Assembly (NCBI GenBank): GCA_964023275.1
Contig: OZ029914.1
Span: 36,444,424-36,508,423 of the forward strand
Direction: 5' to 3'
Length of the DNA: 64,000 nucleotides
Origin: Norana najaformis
Lineage: Eukaryota > Annelida > Clitellata > Crassiclitellata > Hormogastridae
The translations under genes and the position numbers were made by a program. Below, piece after piece: positions 37,292 through 49,183 of this stretch (its first letter is position 1; each line of letters begins with the position of its first letter). The notes under the pieces are model-generated. The model was not told the DNA's origin. It saw only the letters and a program-made list of their open reading frames with translations, and did not search any database.

Positions 37292-38779
37292 CTGCAGATA
37301 TGCATCGTAAGCTGTAAACGGTGTTTTTTGTAGCATTTCCGAAAATCTTTTATAACATAAAAGACGATTTAACGGATAGGTAATGTGTGCGGAAGCACTT
37401 CTCAGTCGGCGAGATGTGAGAGACTCTTAAAAGCAAGCTAGTAGAGGTCCAATATTCCACGGCGGGACTTTATTGAGGCGCCCATTTTCTTTCTTAGGCC
37501 ATTGGACTTGTATCGTGATGTAAATCCCCCTCAAGATGAGTCTCCCCTTGGACTGCAACAATGTCTCCGGGAGACTGTTTTGGATCGAAGCCTTCCCCAA
37601 TGAAATGGAATTTCCTCTATCCACGATTCGTTCAGGTGGATGTAAAATATATGCCTTGCGACGATACATAGCAGAATTGAATTACATCAGTGAGACGTTA
37701 GGCGCGCTTATGTCATTAGAGAGTGTCGGACAGTTAAGATACATTGTTGTAATACGAAAAATGGCTACAAATTGTGTTCGGAAACTGGTAAACGAATCTC
37801 ACTTGACTAAATAACTTTTATTTACAGCCAATGTAGGCCTACACTGACTATGTCAAACGTTCTACCTGATAGCACTGATTATAACTGATTCTTTGATAGC
37901 TACTCCGTTTCTACCATTCATTTTTGCTATGCTTCTGTTCACTGCTTATTGCACTGTCTTCCCTGTGATTCTTTTATACGGATTAGACTCACGTTATAGA
38001 CTGCTAAGCGTACATTTATATGCACAGCAGCATTGGCTTATACAGACACAGGAGATCCCCACGCTTCAGTGCCCGAGTCAAAAACAGAATCAGTAAGCAA
38101 ATCGCATTAGATTCACAACCTGCCACGCGGCGTGAATGCTCAATAAAGCACATATGGCAAGCTGGTATGATTAAGCCAGAACCAGTTAATAAAAATAAAG
38201 TATTGAGTTTCTGATAACTTCTAAAACTGCCTTATCTGTGATTAAGTGATGCCGATCAGACCTACCATTAAAAGTATCATGGCAAACTATGAATTGTTTT
38301 GGTAAAGAAATGACACTAAGCGCACTTAACACAATCCTGCAAAAAGCTCTTTCTTAAGTTAGAAAGTGGCAGTGAGGCAGACAGCAGTGCACAAAGACAG
38401 ACTGATTCTCACTGAGCTTCCAAATGCATAAAATAAACACCTGTCACATAACATCTTCATATTGGATCGGTTAAATATGTAGAACACAATAACAGAACAA
38501 TCGGGCCTTTGAATCTTGTATTAATACTTATCCTGCGCTGCTTTTCGGTTTTTTTTTGAAAATTGTAACAAGATGAAATTGTCCAGAACTTCATTTCAGA
38601 CGCTTTAAACAATTTCCTCACTTGAGCTTCAATTTCGTATTACGATATAACGTAGACTCACCAATATTAATTTCTAAGCTAATTCAGCCCTCTGTTGTTG
38701 CATTAGATGCATGCCAGTGTTACATAACTGGATTCGTTGGATGTCCTCAAAACCAGATGATACGATAAAGTTACGTTAC
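37292..38779. other. Intron between proposed transmembrane and tail exons; unassigned ORFs
   Basis: About 1.5 kb with no recognised domain. A minus-strand open stretch at 37427-37669 (with IQVQWPKKENGRLNK) and a plus-strand one at 37536-37814 overlap. Neither has a family signature, and neither is supported beyond being open. Confidence 0.3.
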
Positions 38780-38870
38780 TTGCAAATATTTAACCCGACC
38801 GTTTTTCCAAGATGACGATATATCAAATACACTGTAATAGTTAATAGTGAAAGTATAACAAGTGGAGGTT
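38780..38870 (-). CDS. Putative transmembrane exon (SRCR gene 2)
   Basis: After the acceptor CCATTGTAG the 91-nt exon reads EPPLVILSLLTITVYLIYRH followed by LGKTVGLNIC, then AA and a GTAACG donor. That is a hydrophobic helix of about 17 residues followed by basic residues, the pattern of a stop-transfer segment. The phase-1 acceptor fits the SRCR exon B donors, and the phase-2 donor fits the exon at 37291. It was found by reading frame and splice logic only; no transcript supports it. Confidence 0.45.
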
Positions 38871-39352
38871 CTACAATGGAGGCCACGGAGAAAAATATTC
38901 ACTGAATTAGGCATAATAAACAAAAGTGTATCAAAGACCATGACAGAAGAATGCACACAAAGGCTATAAATCGTTAAATTAGATTGATGGCTAAATATAG
39001 GGCATCGTTATTTTTGGCGAAATTAAGTTCGGCTTTGCTTAGTTCGATGATATTAGTGGCCAACTTCTGCGCCTTTCTTCCACAGTAGGAAAACCCAGAA
39101 GCGGCAGTATATAAACTGAAAAACTTTGAGGAAATAAAACATAATTTCTTATATTCATTTAGCAACAAATACAAAGTTCAAACCAATTGCCTATCTTATC
39201 ATATAGCTTATATGCAGAGCATCATATATGTAATATTAGTAACGAAATTGAGATGACCAGAGTGGAACATTCAAAAGAAACTTAGGTATTTATATTCTAC
39301 AGAGGTTTTGGATGTGCTAATGATCTAATAAAACTAAATTTTACAATTTTAC

Positions 39353-39600
39353 CTGCCAAAAGGTTGACCGTTAAGCCTCAAATCAACGATCAGGAAGTAG
39401 ACAAGTTGGCCTGGCTGGGCTGATACGTTCTGATTCTGATATCAATTTCATATGCAATGTATCGAAACCCTTGTAGCGTAAGCATATAAAAGAATAGCAC
39501 GGTCAATGTATGTCAAGAGGCAGGAATAACCGCTTGATAACTAATATGGCACTTCATTCACATACTATTTATTCAGCCATTTCTATAGCAATAAAAGCCC
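39353..39600 (-). repeat. Third copy of the SRCR-gene 5' exon/promoter region
   Basis: Similar to the leader exons of genes 1 (ends 36144) and 2 (ends 59596): CAG|GTAAAA donor at 39353, CTTAACGGTCAA, then GAACGTATC and a flank with AGCACGGT. It sits inside the proposed last large intron of gene 2, so it is either a relic of another gene copy or an internal alternative promoter. I found no matching signal-peptide exon downstream of it. Confidence 0.45.
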
Positions 39601-40180
39601 TTGTAGCCCATTTAATAGCGACCACGCCTGTCACTCGATGCACTGAGCCAGAACTTTCAAATACTATGAAGTAACCATAATACCTATCACAAAATTCGCC
39701 ATAATCTGAGACCTTAACTGGTGCCCTGGTTTCTTTACCTGGCAGGCGTGAAGGTAGGATGGGCTGTTACACATGGCGAGTGGAAAACAGGCCAAATGTA
39801 TAGAGGGTCTTAAGTTAGTCGCTAGGTGGCAGAGCAAGATGAACAAGAATTGGACGAACTGGAGAAGCGAAGCGTGGCCGTAACTGAAGTGAGCAAAGCC
39901 TGAGAGCGGAGATGTGCTTAACTACCATTTAGTAACCTTCGTCTTTGTGAATGGATTTATGTACATGTACTGGTTGCTAATGAATGTTTGCTTGTATATA
40001 ATATATATATACATATATATGGACAGTTTGGAAGGATTCGTGTATTAAATGTGAATAGATGAATATCTGATCATTTAAGGGTAGTTTTGTATTTGGATAC
40101 TTGCCATGTATTACATGAAATGCCCACGTTTAAGGTATCAAGTCTTGATATGGGCAAACGTCAAATTTTTTAATTTGTCT

Positions 40181-40845
40181 CATCATCATCATCATCGCCA
40201 TCATCACCATCATCATCATCATCGTCATCATCATCATCATCATCATCATCATCTGTAGCGAGCTTCTCTCTGGAGCGTTGCCGTTTCCACAAGGCACAAT
40301 TAGCCGTGTCTATTCCGGGTTCGTCTCCAGGCCGTATGCAACTCGAAGAATAGTGGCCTCAGGTCAGTTCCCTCTGTTCTTTCCAAGTGTGGCAAGAGCG
40401 TCCGACAGTTATCTTCTAACTTCTCGGAGGGCCGGAAATAATCGCTCACAAGGACCTGGCATGGTCCTTGTCACCTTCGCAACGCGCGATGTGTCCAAAC
40501 ACCTGAGCCTCCTTGTTTGAATCTTTTCCGACTCGGGGACGTGTATCTTGCGGCGATATATCTCTGCGTTGGTGGCATGCGCTGTGTATGGAATGCGCAG
40601 TATCTTCATGAGGCATCGCCGCTGGAAGACGTCGATCTTCGTCTCCAGGTCCTTCGTAAGCGACCAGGTCTCTGCTACGTGCAAGATGACTGGCAGTATA
40701 TATGTCATACTATTCAGACTAACTCGGAAGCTGCAGAGTGCCAGGCCTATGTTACAATTCGAAATGCTGGAGTTAAAATAAATGGAAAAATAGCAATGTG
40801 GTTTGGAATGCCAGAGCTTAGCCCGTACCCAGTTACTCATAATTG
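40181..40845 (-). mobile_element. RTE-like LINE 3' fragment with trinucleotide tail
   Basis: The minus-strand frame 40409-40840 contains ETWSLTKDLETKIDVFQRRC, ILRIPYTAHATNAEIYRRK and, frame-shifted, a decayed C-terminus, all typical of the end of RTE-type reverse transcriptases. The element ends in a (GAT)n run on the minus strand, the plus-strand (CAT)n at about 40181-40257. It is 5' truncated and decayed, and lies in sense orientation to the SRCR gene. Confidence 0.8.
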
Positions 40846-41078
40846 TCCCTATTATGTCACATAAAAATATCTAATCTGTTCTATTCTGCTCTATTCTATT
40901 ATAAAATTAGAATATCGGTAGAGCCAGTGTAATAATATAATTGACATTAATCGATGTCAATCCGGTTAAGTTCGAGGGTCAATTCACTGAGTCAGAGAAG
41001 CCTAAGTTACACATGAGACTATACAATATACACAATGACGATGACGTCGACTGTCACAATGACGTCGAAAATAATGTT

Positions 41079-41102
41079 GGGTTAGGGTTAGGGTTAGGGT
41101 TA
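41079..41102 (+). repeat. Short interstitial (TTAGGG)n tract
   Basis: About four perfect GTTAGG units. TTAGGG is the usual metazoan telomere repeat. The tract is too short to show a former chromosome end and could be chance or a repair scar. Confidence 0.85.
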
Positions 41103-42120
41103 TAATAAACGTATCTTTCCAGTTGAAAGGCAGTAATTTAGCAATACTTTGTGTTGTTGCTTCGCTCAGTGTTTTATTTACGATTCTAAACTCGAAGTTC
41201 TCTATAACTGCAAATCAGAGTATTTTCATTGGTAATATTTTAAAAATTCTTAGCAATTTGGTTTTTAACACTAAAGTGATAGTCTTTTTGTTCCTGCTTT
41301 TTGGACGTAACAACATGAGACGAAGAGGTTAAAAAAGTTCAGCTAAGCGAATTGAGTGGTCGACTAACCGGCTGACAACGAAGAGCAACGAGGTCATGGC
41401 AGTTAGTAGACGAAGCCTATCAATCCCAGTTTCACTGCATATTTTAGCATTTTATCATATTCGGATGAACATCGTTATCTCTATGTTTTAAGCCTACTCA
41501 GCTAGTTCAGTTTTAACGTATAGAAATTTCAGGGTGTGGAAGATCAGATGATGTGGAAGGCGCTAGACTATCAACAAAGAAGAAGAACATAGAAAAGTTG
41601 AAAAACAACAAACAACAGAAGCAACAACTACTACTACAATATGAAAAAGGAAAGAAGAACAAGAACAAGAAGTGCTAGAAGAGGAAGAATAAGACGAAGA
41701 GCAACGGCTAATGAAAATATTTCAACTAATAATACAAATTTATTTATTGCGATTTGACAGAAATATTCGTTAGTCCAGAAGCTACAATTTTAATAGTTTA
41801 ACAGTATCAACTGAAGGCAGCAATTGTATTTTTAAAAGCTACAATCTTATACATAGATATGAGTTTGTTAACGCTATCCTGCAACCTTAGCGCCTTTGTT
41901 AGTTTCTAAACTTACATACATACAAGCAGATACTGTATAAGCTTTAGGGATAAACACAGCCAATTAGCGGCATTAAACTGTTTGCATAGATTAATTGTTT
42001 CGTTTGAATCGAATAATAAAAAGAGATTTGATAAAATGGCTACAATTTATTATATATTCGCCAGCTGGTGCAAGTCACAGAATAATCTTAGTTTTTCACT
42101 TTGATGTTGTTTACTTGGAC
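41103..42120. other. No recognised gene
   Basis: AT-rich sequence in the large intron of gene 2, with an A/G-rich stretch at about 41570-41710. I see no domain, repeat family or RNA gene here. Confidence 0.5.
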
Positions 42121-42491
42121 ATCACTTTTTATGCTGACGTTGTTGAAGACAGTTTGGAAGATTTCGCCGAAAGAGAGCCATCGTCACCTGTTTTAAGTAG
42201 GCTTGCATTGTGCTATGGAAACTTGGCAGCTGAAAAAGAAAATCACAGAGATATTTATACAACAAAGGCGATATTGTTGTTCGAAAATTGATTACCAGAT
42301 GACAAAACTGTAATATCTTGGAATTTGTATTATTCTTGTATGAATTAGGACGGTATGAAGCCGGTATACAGACTTTACAATTATTGCTGAAAGTGATACA
42401 AAAAGTAACAAACGAGTCCAAAAACGCTTTTGCGATAAGACTGATCAAAACCTTTGTAACAGAGGCATTTGGTAGGCTAATGGATGGCTAA
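42121..42491 (+). pseudogene. Degraded helical-repeat (TPR-like) coding fragment
   Basis: One frame reads FYADVVEDSLEDFAERE, then SRLALCYGNLAAEKE to a stop at 42289. A second frame continues with RYEAGIQTLQLLLKVIQKV and FVTEAFGRLMDG to a stop at 42491. Alternating Leu/Ala/Gly/Tyr spacing suggests tetratricopeptide-like helices. There is an in-frame stop and at least one frameshift, so it is not a working gene. The family call is tentative. Confidence 0.4.
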
Positions 42492-42699
42492 AACAATTGC
42501 GGGAACATAAGCTTACCACCGATATTATTTGCCTGCTTTCTTCCTGGTTGCTCGGTTGGGACGTATGAGCCTAGTCTTGAGCGTTTCGATCTTGTAGGCT
42601 ATTTGTACTCGCCTGGGGAACTCCAAGGAGGGCGTTGGCGCGCCACTGATCCTGTTTGGGGGGGGGGGGGGTCTTATCATCCACACCATCTCCCACGTT

Positions 42700-43280
42700 C
42701 TTCGGAAAACTGACCAGTCAGCGTTGTATTACCTGGTGGGTGGATCCCTTTGTGGGTTTGTGAGCGAAGAGTTGCTTCTTGTGCTCGAGGACAATACTGC
42801 CGCAGCTATCCTGCAGCAGTAGTGTCTTCCACCAAAAAGCCTTCGGGTGCATCATCCGGCGTTGCCACCAACTCGTCCAGCATAAGACTCCCCCAACAAA
42901 AACCCACCAATGGGGAGGCTCTGCAACATGGTCCAGCCATACAGGCTGTTGGCATCCAGTACACAATCCAGCTGGTTGAATTTGTGAGGTGGCAGTCGAG
43001 GCACTAGGGTTGTTAGCGATGGCGTGCCGCCTGGACACCATCGAGATCTCACCTTAAAGCCAACTAACAGGAGCATTACGATGTCGGTGAGAAGTTCGGG
43101 TGCGACTTTGTCTTTTTCAGCAACGCATCTCAGGCCATCCTCGGCGGGAATAATTATTGCGCAGGGTCGAGTCAGTAGTGTGTCAACGCCGTGTGCCGGA
43201 AAGTCTTCAAGGGTCTTGTAGCCATTGCTACTTCGGCATGGTGGATCCTTCCAAATGTCGGACTGACAAGAATGCACCTG
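42700..43280 (-). mobile_element. Polinton/Maverick-like DNA polymerase B fragment (decayed)
   Basis: Minus-strand frames include DANSLYGWTMLQSLPIGGF, matching the conserved DxxxLYG region of protein-primed family B polymerases of Polinton DNA transposons. A neighbouring frame contains AIANNPS just upstream, and another contains PEGF after it, in the order expected for that polymerase. The pieces lie in different frames, so the copy is broken. A G run at 42658-42670 lies at its left edge. Only this fragment is present; I see no integrase, capsid or terminal repeats. Confidence 0.6.
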
Positions 43281-44540
43281 CTATCACGTATCCGGACCTT
43301 CCTTCATCCATCGCCCCGGTGCCCCCTGCCCTGAGCTTCCCGTCCTCCGGAAGGAAAGCTGCCATCTTCAGGAGAGAGCAGTAAGTCAGAGAGTGAGGAA
43401 GACGTTGGAGATCCAGATTACAATTTTCGAGCTGAGGAGAGAAACCCATACTATCCCAACCAAAAAGACCTCAACGACTTCATCAGAGATCTTGGTCTCA
43501 TCAAGTCCAATGCCGAGCTTTCGACGTCTAGGCTCAAGCAGTGGAACTTGTTGGATGAAAGTGTGCAAGTTGTAGATCACCAAGCTTCTTCCAATTTCTT
43601 CACCAGTCAAGATGGGCTCTGCATCTTCTACAATGTGACCGGTCTGTTCTAGGCAAATGGAATCGACAGTAATCCATAAGAGTGGCGTCTCTTCATTGAT
43701 AGTTCGTCCAGAAGCCTCAAAGCCGTACTACTCTAAAATGGGAATAAGTACCCGTCTCTTCCTCTGGGTCACTCGGCGCACCTCAAAGAGGATAACAACA
43801 GGATCAAGAGTTTACTAGACGCCTTGAATTATGATGAGTAAGGCTGAGAGGTCATCGGAGACTTCAAAATGGTCGCATTCCTTATGGGTCTCCAATGCGG
43901 TTTTACCAAGATTCCTGCTATCTTTGCGTCTGGGACAACAGGGACAACAAGATGCACTACCACCGGCAGAACTGACCACAGCGGACCCAATTCTCTGTGT
44001 GGTGGAACAACGTCAATTGTGAGCCACTGGTGGATCTACAGAAGGTGCAAATACCACCATTGCACATCAAATCGGGCCTTATGAAACAATTTGTCACAGC
44101 TCTAGATAACGAGTCAGCAGCCTTCACGTACCTTCAAGACTTCTTCCCTAAGCTGTCTGAGGCAAAGCTCAAAGCCAGTGTCTTCGTCGGACCACAGATA
44201 AAGAAGATCCTGGAGTGCAAAGAATTCCCCAAGAAGCTCAATAGGAAGGAGAAAGCAGCTTGAAACATCTTTGTCGCAGTGGTTATTGGCTTCCTGGGCA
44301 ATCACAAGGTCGAAAACTATGTGGAGCTGGTTGAGACTCTGGTGAAGATCTATGGCAAAATCGCCTGCAGGGCGTCCATCATCGTTTAATCAAAATCTTG
44401 ATGCTCATCTTGATAAGGTCAAACAGAACACGGGAGCGTACGCGGAAGAGCAAGGCGAGCGTTTCCACCAGGATAAAGTGAACTTTGAACGTGGATACCA
44501 AGGACAGTTAATGAGAACATGATGTGCGGTTTACAGTATA
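43230..44540 (+). pseudogene. Pseudogene of a transposon-associated uncharacterised protein
   Basis: Plus-strand fragments lie in order in changing frames: DPDYNFRAEERNPYYPNQKD and FIRDLGLIKSNAELSTSRLK (about 43405-43540), GDFKMVAFLMGLQCGFTKIP (about 43858), PPLHIKSGLMKQFVTALDNE and FVGPQIKKILECKEFPKKLN (43997-44263), then FLGNHKVENYVELVETLVK. From memory of invertebrate genomes, this resembles a multi-copy protein of unknown function that often appears as an uncharacterised gene near transposons. Several stops (about 43650, 43676, 43735) and frameshifts show it is dead. It abuts the opposite-strand Polinton fragment and may come from the same insertion. Confidence 0.65.
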
Positions 44541-44980
44541 ATCACAAATCTCAAAAAATTCCTCACTTAAAAATCTTTTCTGGTAATTTTTGAATAACTG
44601 TACTGCAAATTCATGTTAATTTTGATTCACATGTTGTTTTTTCTTCAGATTTTACGCAAACGAAAAAACGCAAATTCGCCCGTTTCTTCACTGGAAATAG
44701 GTAAATTTGGAAATATCATTGTCCTGGTCACAAAAGCAGAGTTTGAAGCAAATAAGAGCCATTTCCAATACTACTGTGGCATAAGCAAGTAAAACATAAT
44801 ATTCACTAACCACGAGCAAAAATTGTGTTACATTTTACCATAAAATGGTAGCATCGAAATGAAGACTGCTCACTCTGTTCAAAACAGTCACGAACTTAAA
44901 CTTTTGTGAAAACAAAATTGAAAGTCGTATGCCTAGCAGAAACATATTCTAACCGGAAGCTAAAATATCAATAGTTCTAG
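44541..44980. other. Intron of gene 2 left of the array
   Basis: From about 44840 the sequence is loosely similar to the A/B unit region (for example a version of TGTTCAAAA..CACGA..TTAAACTTT), so an old, diverged unit end precedes the young array. Nothing else is recognised. Confidence 0.5.
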
Positions 44981-45123
44981 CACATCACCGAGGAAAGTTC
45001 CAAAATTAAGCATAGATATAATGAAGAAGAAACGAAGGAACTTAATTTGGAACTAGAAAAACAAAAATATTCAGTACCATACGATAACGGCTGTTGTACA
45101 GTAAGGTTGTGACATGCACTCAC

Positions 45124-46003
45124 CCACACAACTAATTGAGATATCTTCATGGTGGCCGCAATTGTGCACTCCCCACCCATTATGGGGGCACTGTTGTATA
45201 CCAACTTCGGTTCCATTGCATTTCACGTTGTCCAACCATATTTTACCTGTTCCATTTCCGTATCTATTTCCAATTGCTGCACCGACGTAACTGAGATTAA
45301 ATCCAATCAACAAGGTATTAGGCAGGAAAAAGAAAAGACAGTAGGAGTCATAGTACATAGCCAATTACTAACAAACACTAATATTTACTTTTGCGATATT
45401 TAAGCCACTGACAGTTTTATTCAGCATCTCTAATTCAAGGAAAAGCTTCAAGCAACCGTCATTCAAGGTCCGCTGTTCATAGTTATCAGGAGTTCATGCG
45501 TCAAAAGATTGACTCAACCCGTCTCTCAACTGAGACCGCTCCAACACCGACCTTCCCTTCAAATGTCTGGATAGTGTCACAATTTGAGTGATCTTCATCG
45601 AAGACCTGATCTATTTGCTGTTGTCGACACCACCGAATTCGTGTGAACTCGCAGCCCTGCCATCGTTTCTAATTGAGAGCGGTGTAAAAATATTTGCACT
45701 TTTTACTGCTTTCGGCAGGAGGTCGCGTCCCGCTTCTCAGAAACGGGCTATTGTTTTGCCGTCTATTATTTGTTGGTAATAAATGTCTGAACTTGCAAAG
45801 ACATATTCTAATACCGCATAATTATGCGAACAGGGAAACTTACCCATATCCGAGACTGGCACACGCCACTCTTGCGCTGGCATTTGTGAATGAGTCATCA
45901 CACACTGTTCCCCAGACTCCTGAATAGTAGATCTCCAATCGTCCTTCCTTCGAACTATTCCCGTAAGAATTGTTCAGTCGCACGGCAAATTCCGGAGTGC
46001 CTT
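45124..46003 (-). CDS. Gene 2 SRCR domain 6 (exon A 45844-46003, exon B 45124-45290)
   Basis: Last SRCR domain of gene 2. Both exons are identical in protein to domains 3-5. Similarity to the other units stops just downstream of exon B, near 44980, where the sequence becomes only loosely similar; this marks the edge of the recent array. The phase-1 donor at 45124 would splice to the transmembrane exon at 38870. If the intron were retained, translation would stop about 50 nt later. Confidence 0.95.
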
Positions 46004-46713
46004 CTACAATTGCAATCATTTGCAATGTGGATTTCACACAATGAAGTGTCATAAAAATGCTGCTTACAGGCTATGAATGAACAGGAAAGTTGGACAGTGC
46101 ACCACGCGCGATTAGAAGAGGCTAGGTAGAAAGCAATGTTTTCACATCATTTTCTCGTAGTTGACTGCTCTTGGCGAACTTAGCGTCGACGAAAGGCGAG
46201 CGGGATGAAGAAGTCAAGCTGTTTATTTATTAGACCTATTAAGGTTTTGAAATAGGTCTATTTAAAGTGGCTGCGTTAAACAGCGTATATAAGAGGTTTA
46301 AATTATGCAGCTAAAATAGGCGAAAGATCGGAAAACTGCCTCATCAGTATTTTATGATTCAAACTTTCTATTATCACCGAGCATCGTAATATACCTATGA
46401 CCGGAAGAAGTGCATTATCAGATTATTATCAATGAGCAATCACTCCGAAATTGAAACTACTGGTTCTGTTCAAAAGAACCACGACCTTAAACTTTAGTGA
46501 AAACATATTTGAAGACCGTATGCCTAGTAGAATATGTACTGACTGAAGGTAAAAAATTCGATAGTTGTAGCACATCACCGAGGAAAGTTCCAAAATTAAG
46601 CATAGATATAATGAAGAAGAAACGAAGGAACTTAATTTGGAACTAGAAAAACAAAAATATTCAGTACCATACGATAACGGCTGTTGTACAGTAAGGTTGT
46701 GACATGCACTCAC

Positions 46714-47593
46714 CCACACAACTAATTGAGATATCTTCATGGTGGCCGCAATTGTGCACTCCCCACCCATTATGGGGGCACTGTTGTATACCAACTTCGG
46801 TTCCATTGCATTTCACGTTGTCCAACCATATTTTACCTGTTCCATTTCCGTATCTATTTCCAATTGCTGCACCGACGTAACTGAGATTAAATCCAATCAA
46901 CAAGGTATTAGGCAGGAAAAAGAAAAGACAGTAGGAGTCATAGTACATAGCCAATTACTAACAAACACTAATATTTACTTTTGCGATATTTAAGCCACTG
47001 ACAGTTTTATTCAGCATCTCTAATTCAAGGAAAAGCTTCAAGCAACCGTCATTCAAGGTCCGCTGTTCATAGTTATCAGGAGTTTATGCGTCAAAAGATT
47101 GACTCAACCCGTCTCTCAACTGAGACCGCTCCAACACCGACCTTCCCTTCAAATGTCTGGATAGTGTCACAATTTGAGTGATCTTCATCGAAGACCTGAT
47201 CTATTTGCTGTTGTCGACACCACCGAATTCGTGTGAACTCGCAGCCCTGCCATCGTTTCTAATTGAGAGCGGTGTAAAAATATTTGCACTTTTTACTGCT
47301 TTCGGCAGGAGGTCGCGTCCCGCTTCTCAGAAACGGGCTATTGTTTTGCCGTCTATTATTTGTTGGTAATAAATGTCTGAACTTGCAAAGACATATTCTA
47401 ATACCGCATAATTATGCGAACAGGGAAACTTACCCATATCCGAGACTGGCACACGCCACTCTTGCGCTGGCATTTGTGAATGAGTCATCACACACTGTTC
47501 CCCAGACTCCTGAATAGTAGATCTCCAATCGTCCTTCCTTCGAACTATTCCCGTAAGAATTGTTCAGTCGCACGGCAAATTCCGGAGTGCCTT
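46714..47593 (-). CDS. Gene 2 SRCR domain 5 (exon A 47434-47593, exon B 46714-46880)
   Basis: Complete SRCR domain, identical in protein to domains 3, 4 and 6. Potential N-glycosylation sequons include NNS, NSS, NAS and NGT. The intron has T at 47085, the variant shared only with domain 3. Confidence 0.95.
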
Positions 47594-48303
47594 CTACAAT
47601 TGCAATCATTTGCAATGTGGATTTCACACAATGAAGTGTCATAAAAATGCTGCTTACAGGCTATGAATGAACAGGAAAGTTGGACAGTGCACCACGCGCG
47701 ATTAGAAGAGGCTAGGTAGAAAGCAATGTTTTCACATCATTTTCTCGTAGTTGACTGCTCTTGGCGAACTTAGCGTCGACGAAAGGCGAGCGGGATGAAG
47801 AAGTCAAGCTGTTTATTTATTAGACCTATTAAGGTTTTGAAATAGGTCTATTTAAAGTGGCTGCGTTAAACAGCGTATATAAGAGGTTTAAATTATGCAG
47901 CTAAAATAGGCGAAAGATCGGAAAACTGCCTCATCAGTATTTTATGATTCAAACTTTCTATTATCACCGAGCATCGTAATATACCTATGACCGGAAGAAG
48001 TGCATTATCAGATTATTATCAATGAGCAATCACTCCGAAATTGAAACTACTGGTTCTGTTCAAAAGAACCACGACCTTAAACTTTAGTGAAAACATATTT
48101 GAAGACCGTATGCCTAGTAGAATATGTACTGACTGAAGGTAAAAAATTCGATAGTTGTAGCACATCACCGAGGAAAGTTCCAAAATTAAGCATAGATATA
48201 ATGAAGAAGAAACGAAGGAACTTAATTTGGAACTAGAAAAACAAAAATATTCAGTACCATACGATAACGGCTGTTGTACAGTAAGGTTGTGACATGCACT
48301 CAC

Positions 48304-49183
48304 CCACACAACTAATTGAGATATCTTCATGGTGGCCGCAATTGTGCACTCCCCACCCATTATGGGGGCACTGTTGTATACCAACTTCGGTTCCATTGCA
48401 TTTCACGTTGTCCAACCATATTTTACCTGTTCCATTTCCGTATCTATTTCCAATTGCTGCACCGACGTAACTGAGATTAAATCCAATCAACAAGGTATTA
48501 GGCAGGAAAAAGAAAAGACAGTAGGAGTCATAGTACATAGCCAATTACTAACAAACACTAATATTTACTTTTGCGATATTTAAGCCACTGACAGTTTTAT
48601 TCAGCATCTCTAATTCAAGGAAAAGCTTCAAGCAACCGTCATTCAAGGTCCGCTGTTCATAGTTATCAGGAGTTCATGCGTCAAAAGATTGACTCAACCC
48701 GTCTCTCAACTGAGACCGCTCCAACACCGACCTTCCCTTCAAATGTCTGGATAGTGTCACAATTTGAGTGATCTTCATCGAAGACCTGATCTATTTGCTG
48801 TTGTCGACACCACCGAATTCGTGTGAACTCGCAGCCCTGCCATCGTTTCTAATTGAGAGCGGTGTAAAAATATTTGCACTTTTTACTGCTTTCGGCAGGA
48901 GGTCGCGTCCCGCTTCTCAGAAACGGGCTATTGTTTTGCCGTCTATTATTTGTTGGTAATAAATGTCTGAACTTGCAAAGACATATTCTAATACCGCATA
49001 ATTATGCGAACAGGGAAACTTACCCATATCCGAGACTGGCACACGCCACTCTTGCGCTGGCATTTGTGAATGAGTCATCACACACTGTTCCCCAGACTCC
49101 TGAATAGTAGATCTCCAATCGTCCTTCCTTCGAACTATTCCCGTAAGAATTGTTCAGTCGCACGGCAAATTCCGGAGTGCCTT
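48304..49183 (-). CDS. Gene 2 SRCR domain 4 (exon A 49024-49183, exon B 48304-48470)
   Basis: Complete SRCR domain, identical in protein to domains 3, 5 and 6. Exon A ends VACASLGYG with a GG|GTAAGT donor. Exon B ends SCV with a G|GTGAGT donor in phase 1, adding one valine codon compared with gene 1 domains. The intron has C at 48675. Confidence 0.95.

Noticed and set aside
37536-37814. 92-codon plus-strand open frame
   Set aside because: No recognisable family, no splice context, and it overlaps another equally unsupported frame on the opposite strand.
46429-46806. 125-codon minus-strand open frame repeated in units 2-5
   Set aside because: It is exon B in another frame running into the following intron; it lacks SRCR cysteines and is not kept in diverged units.
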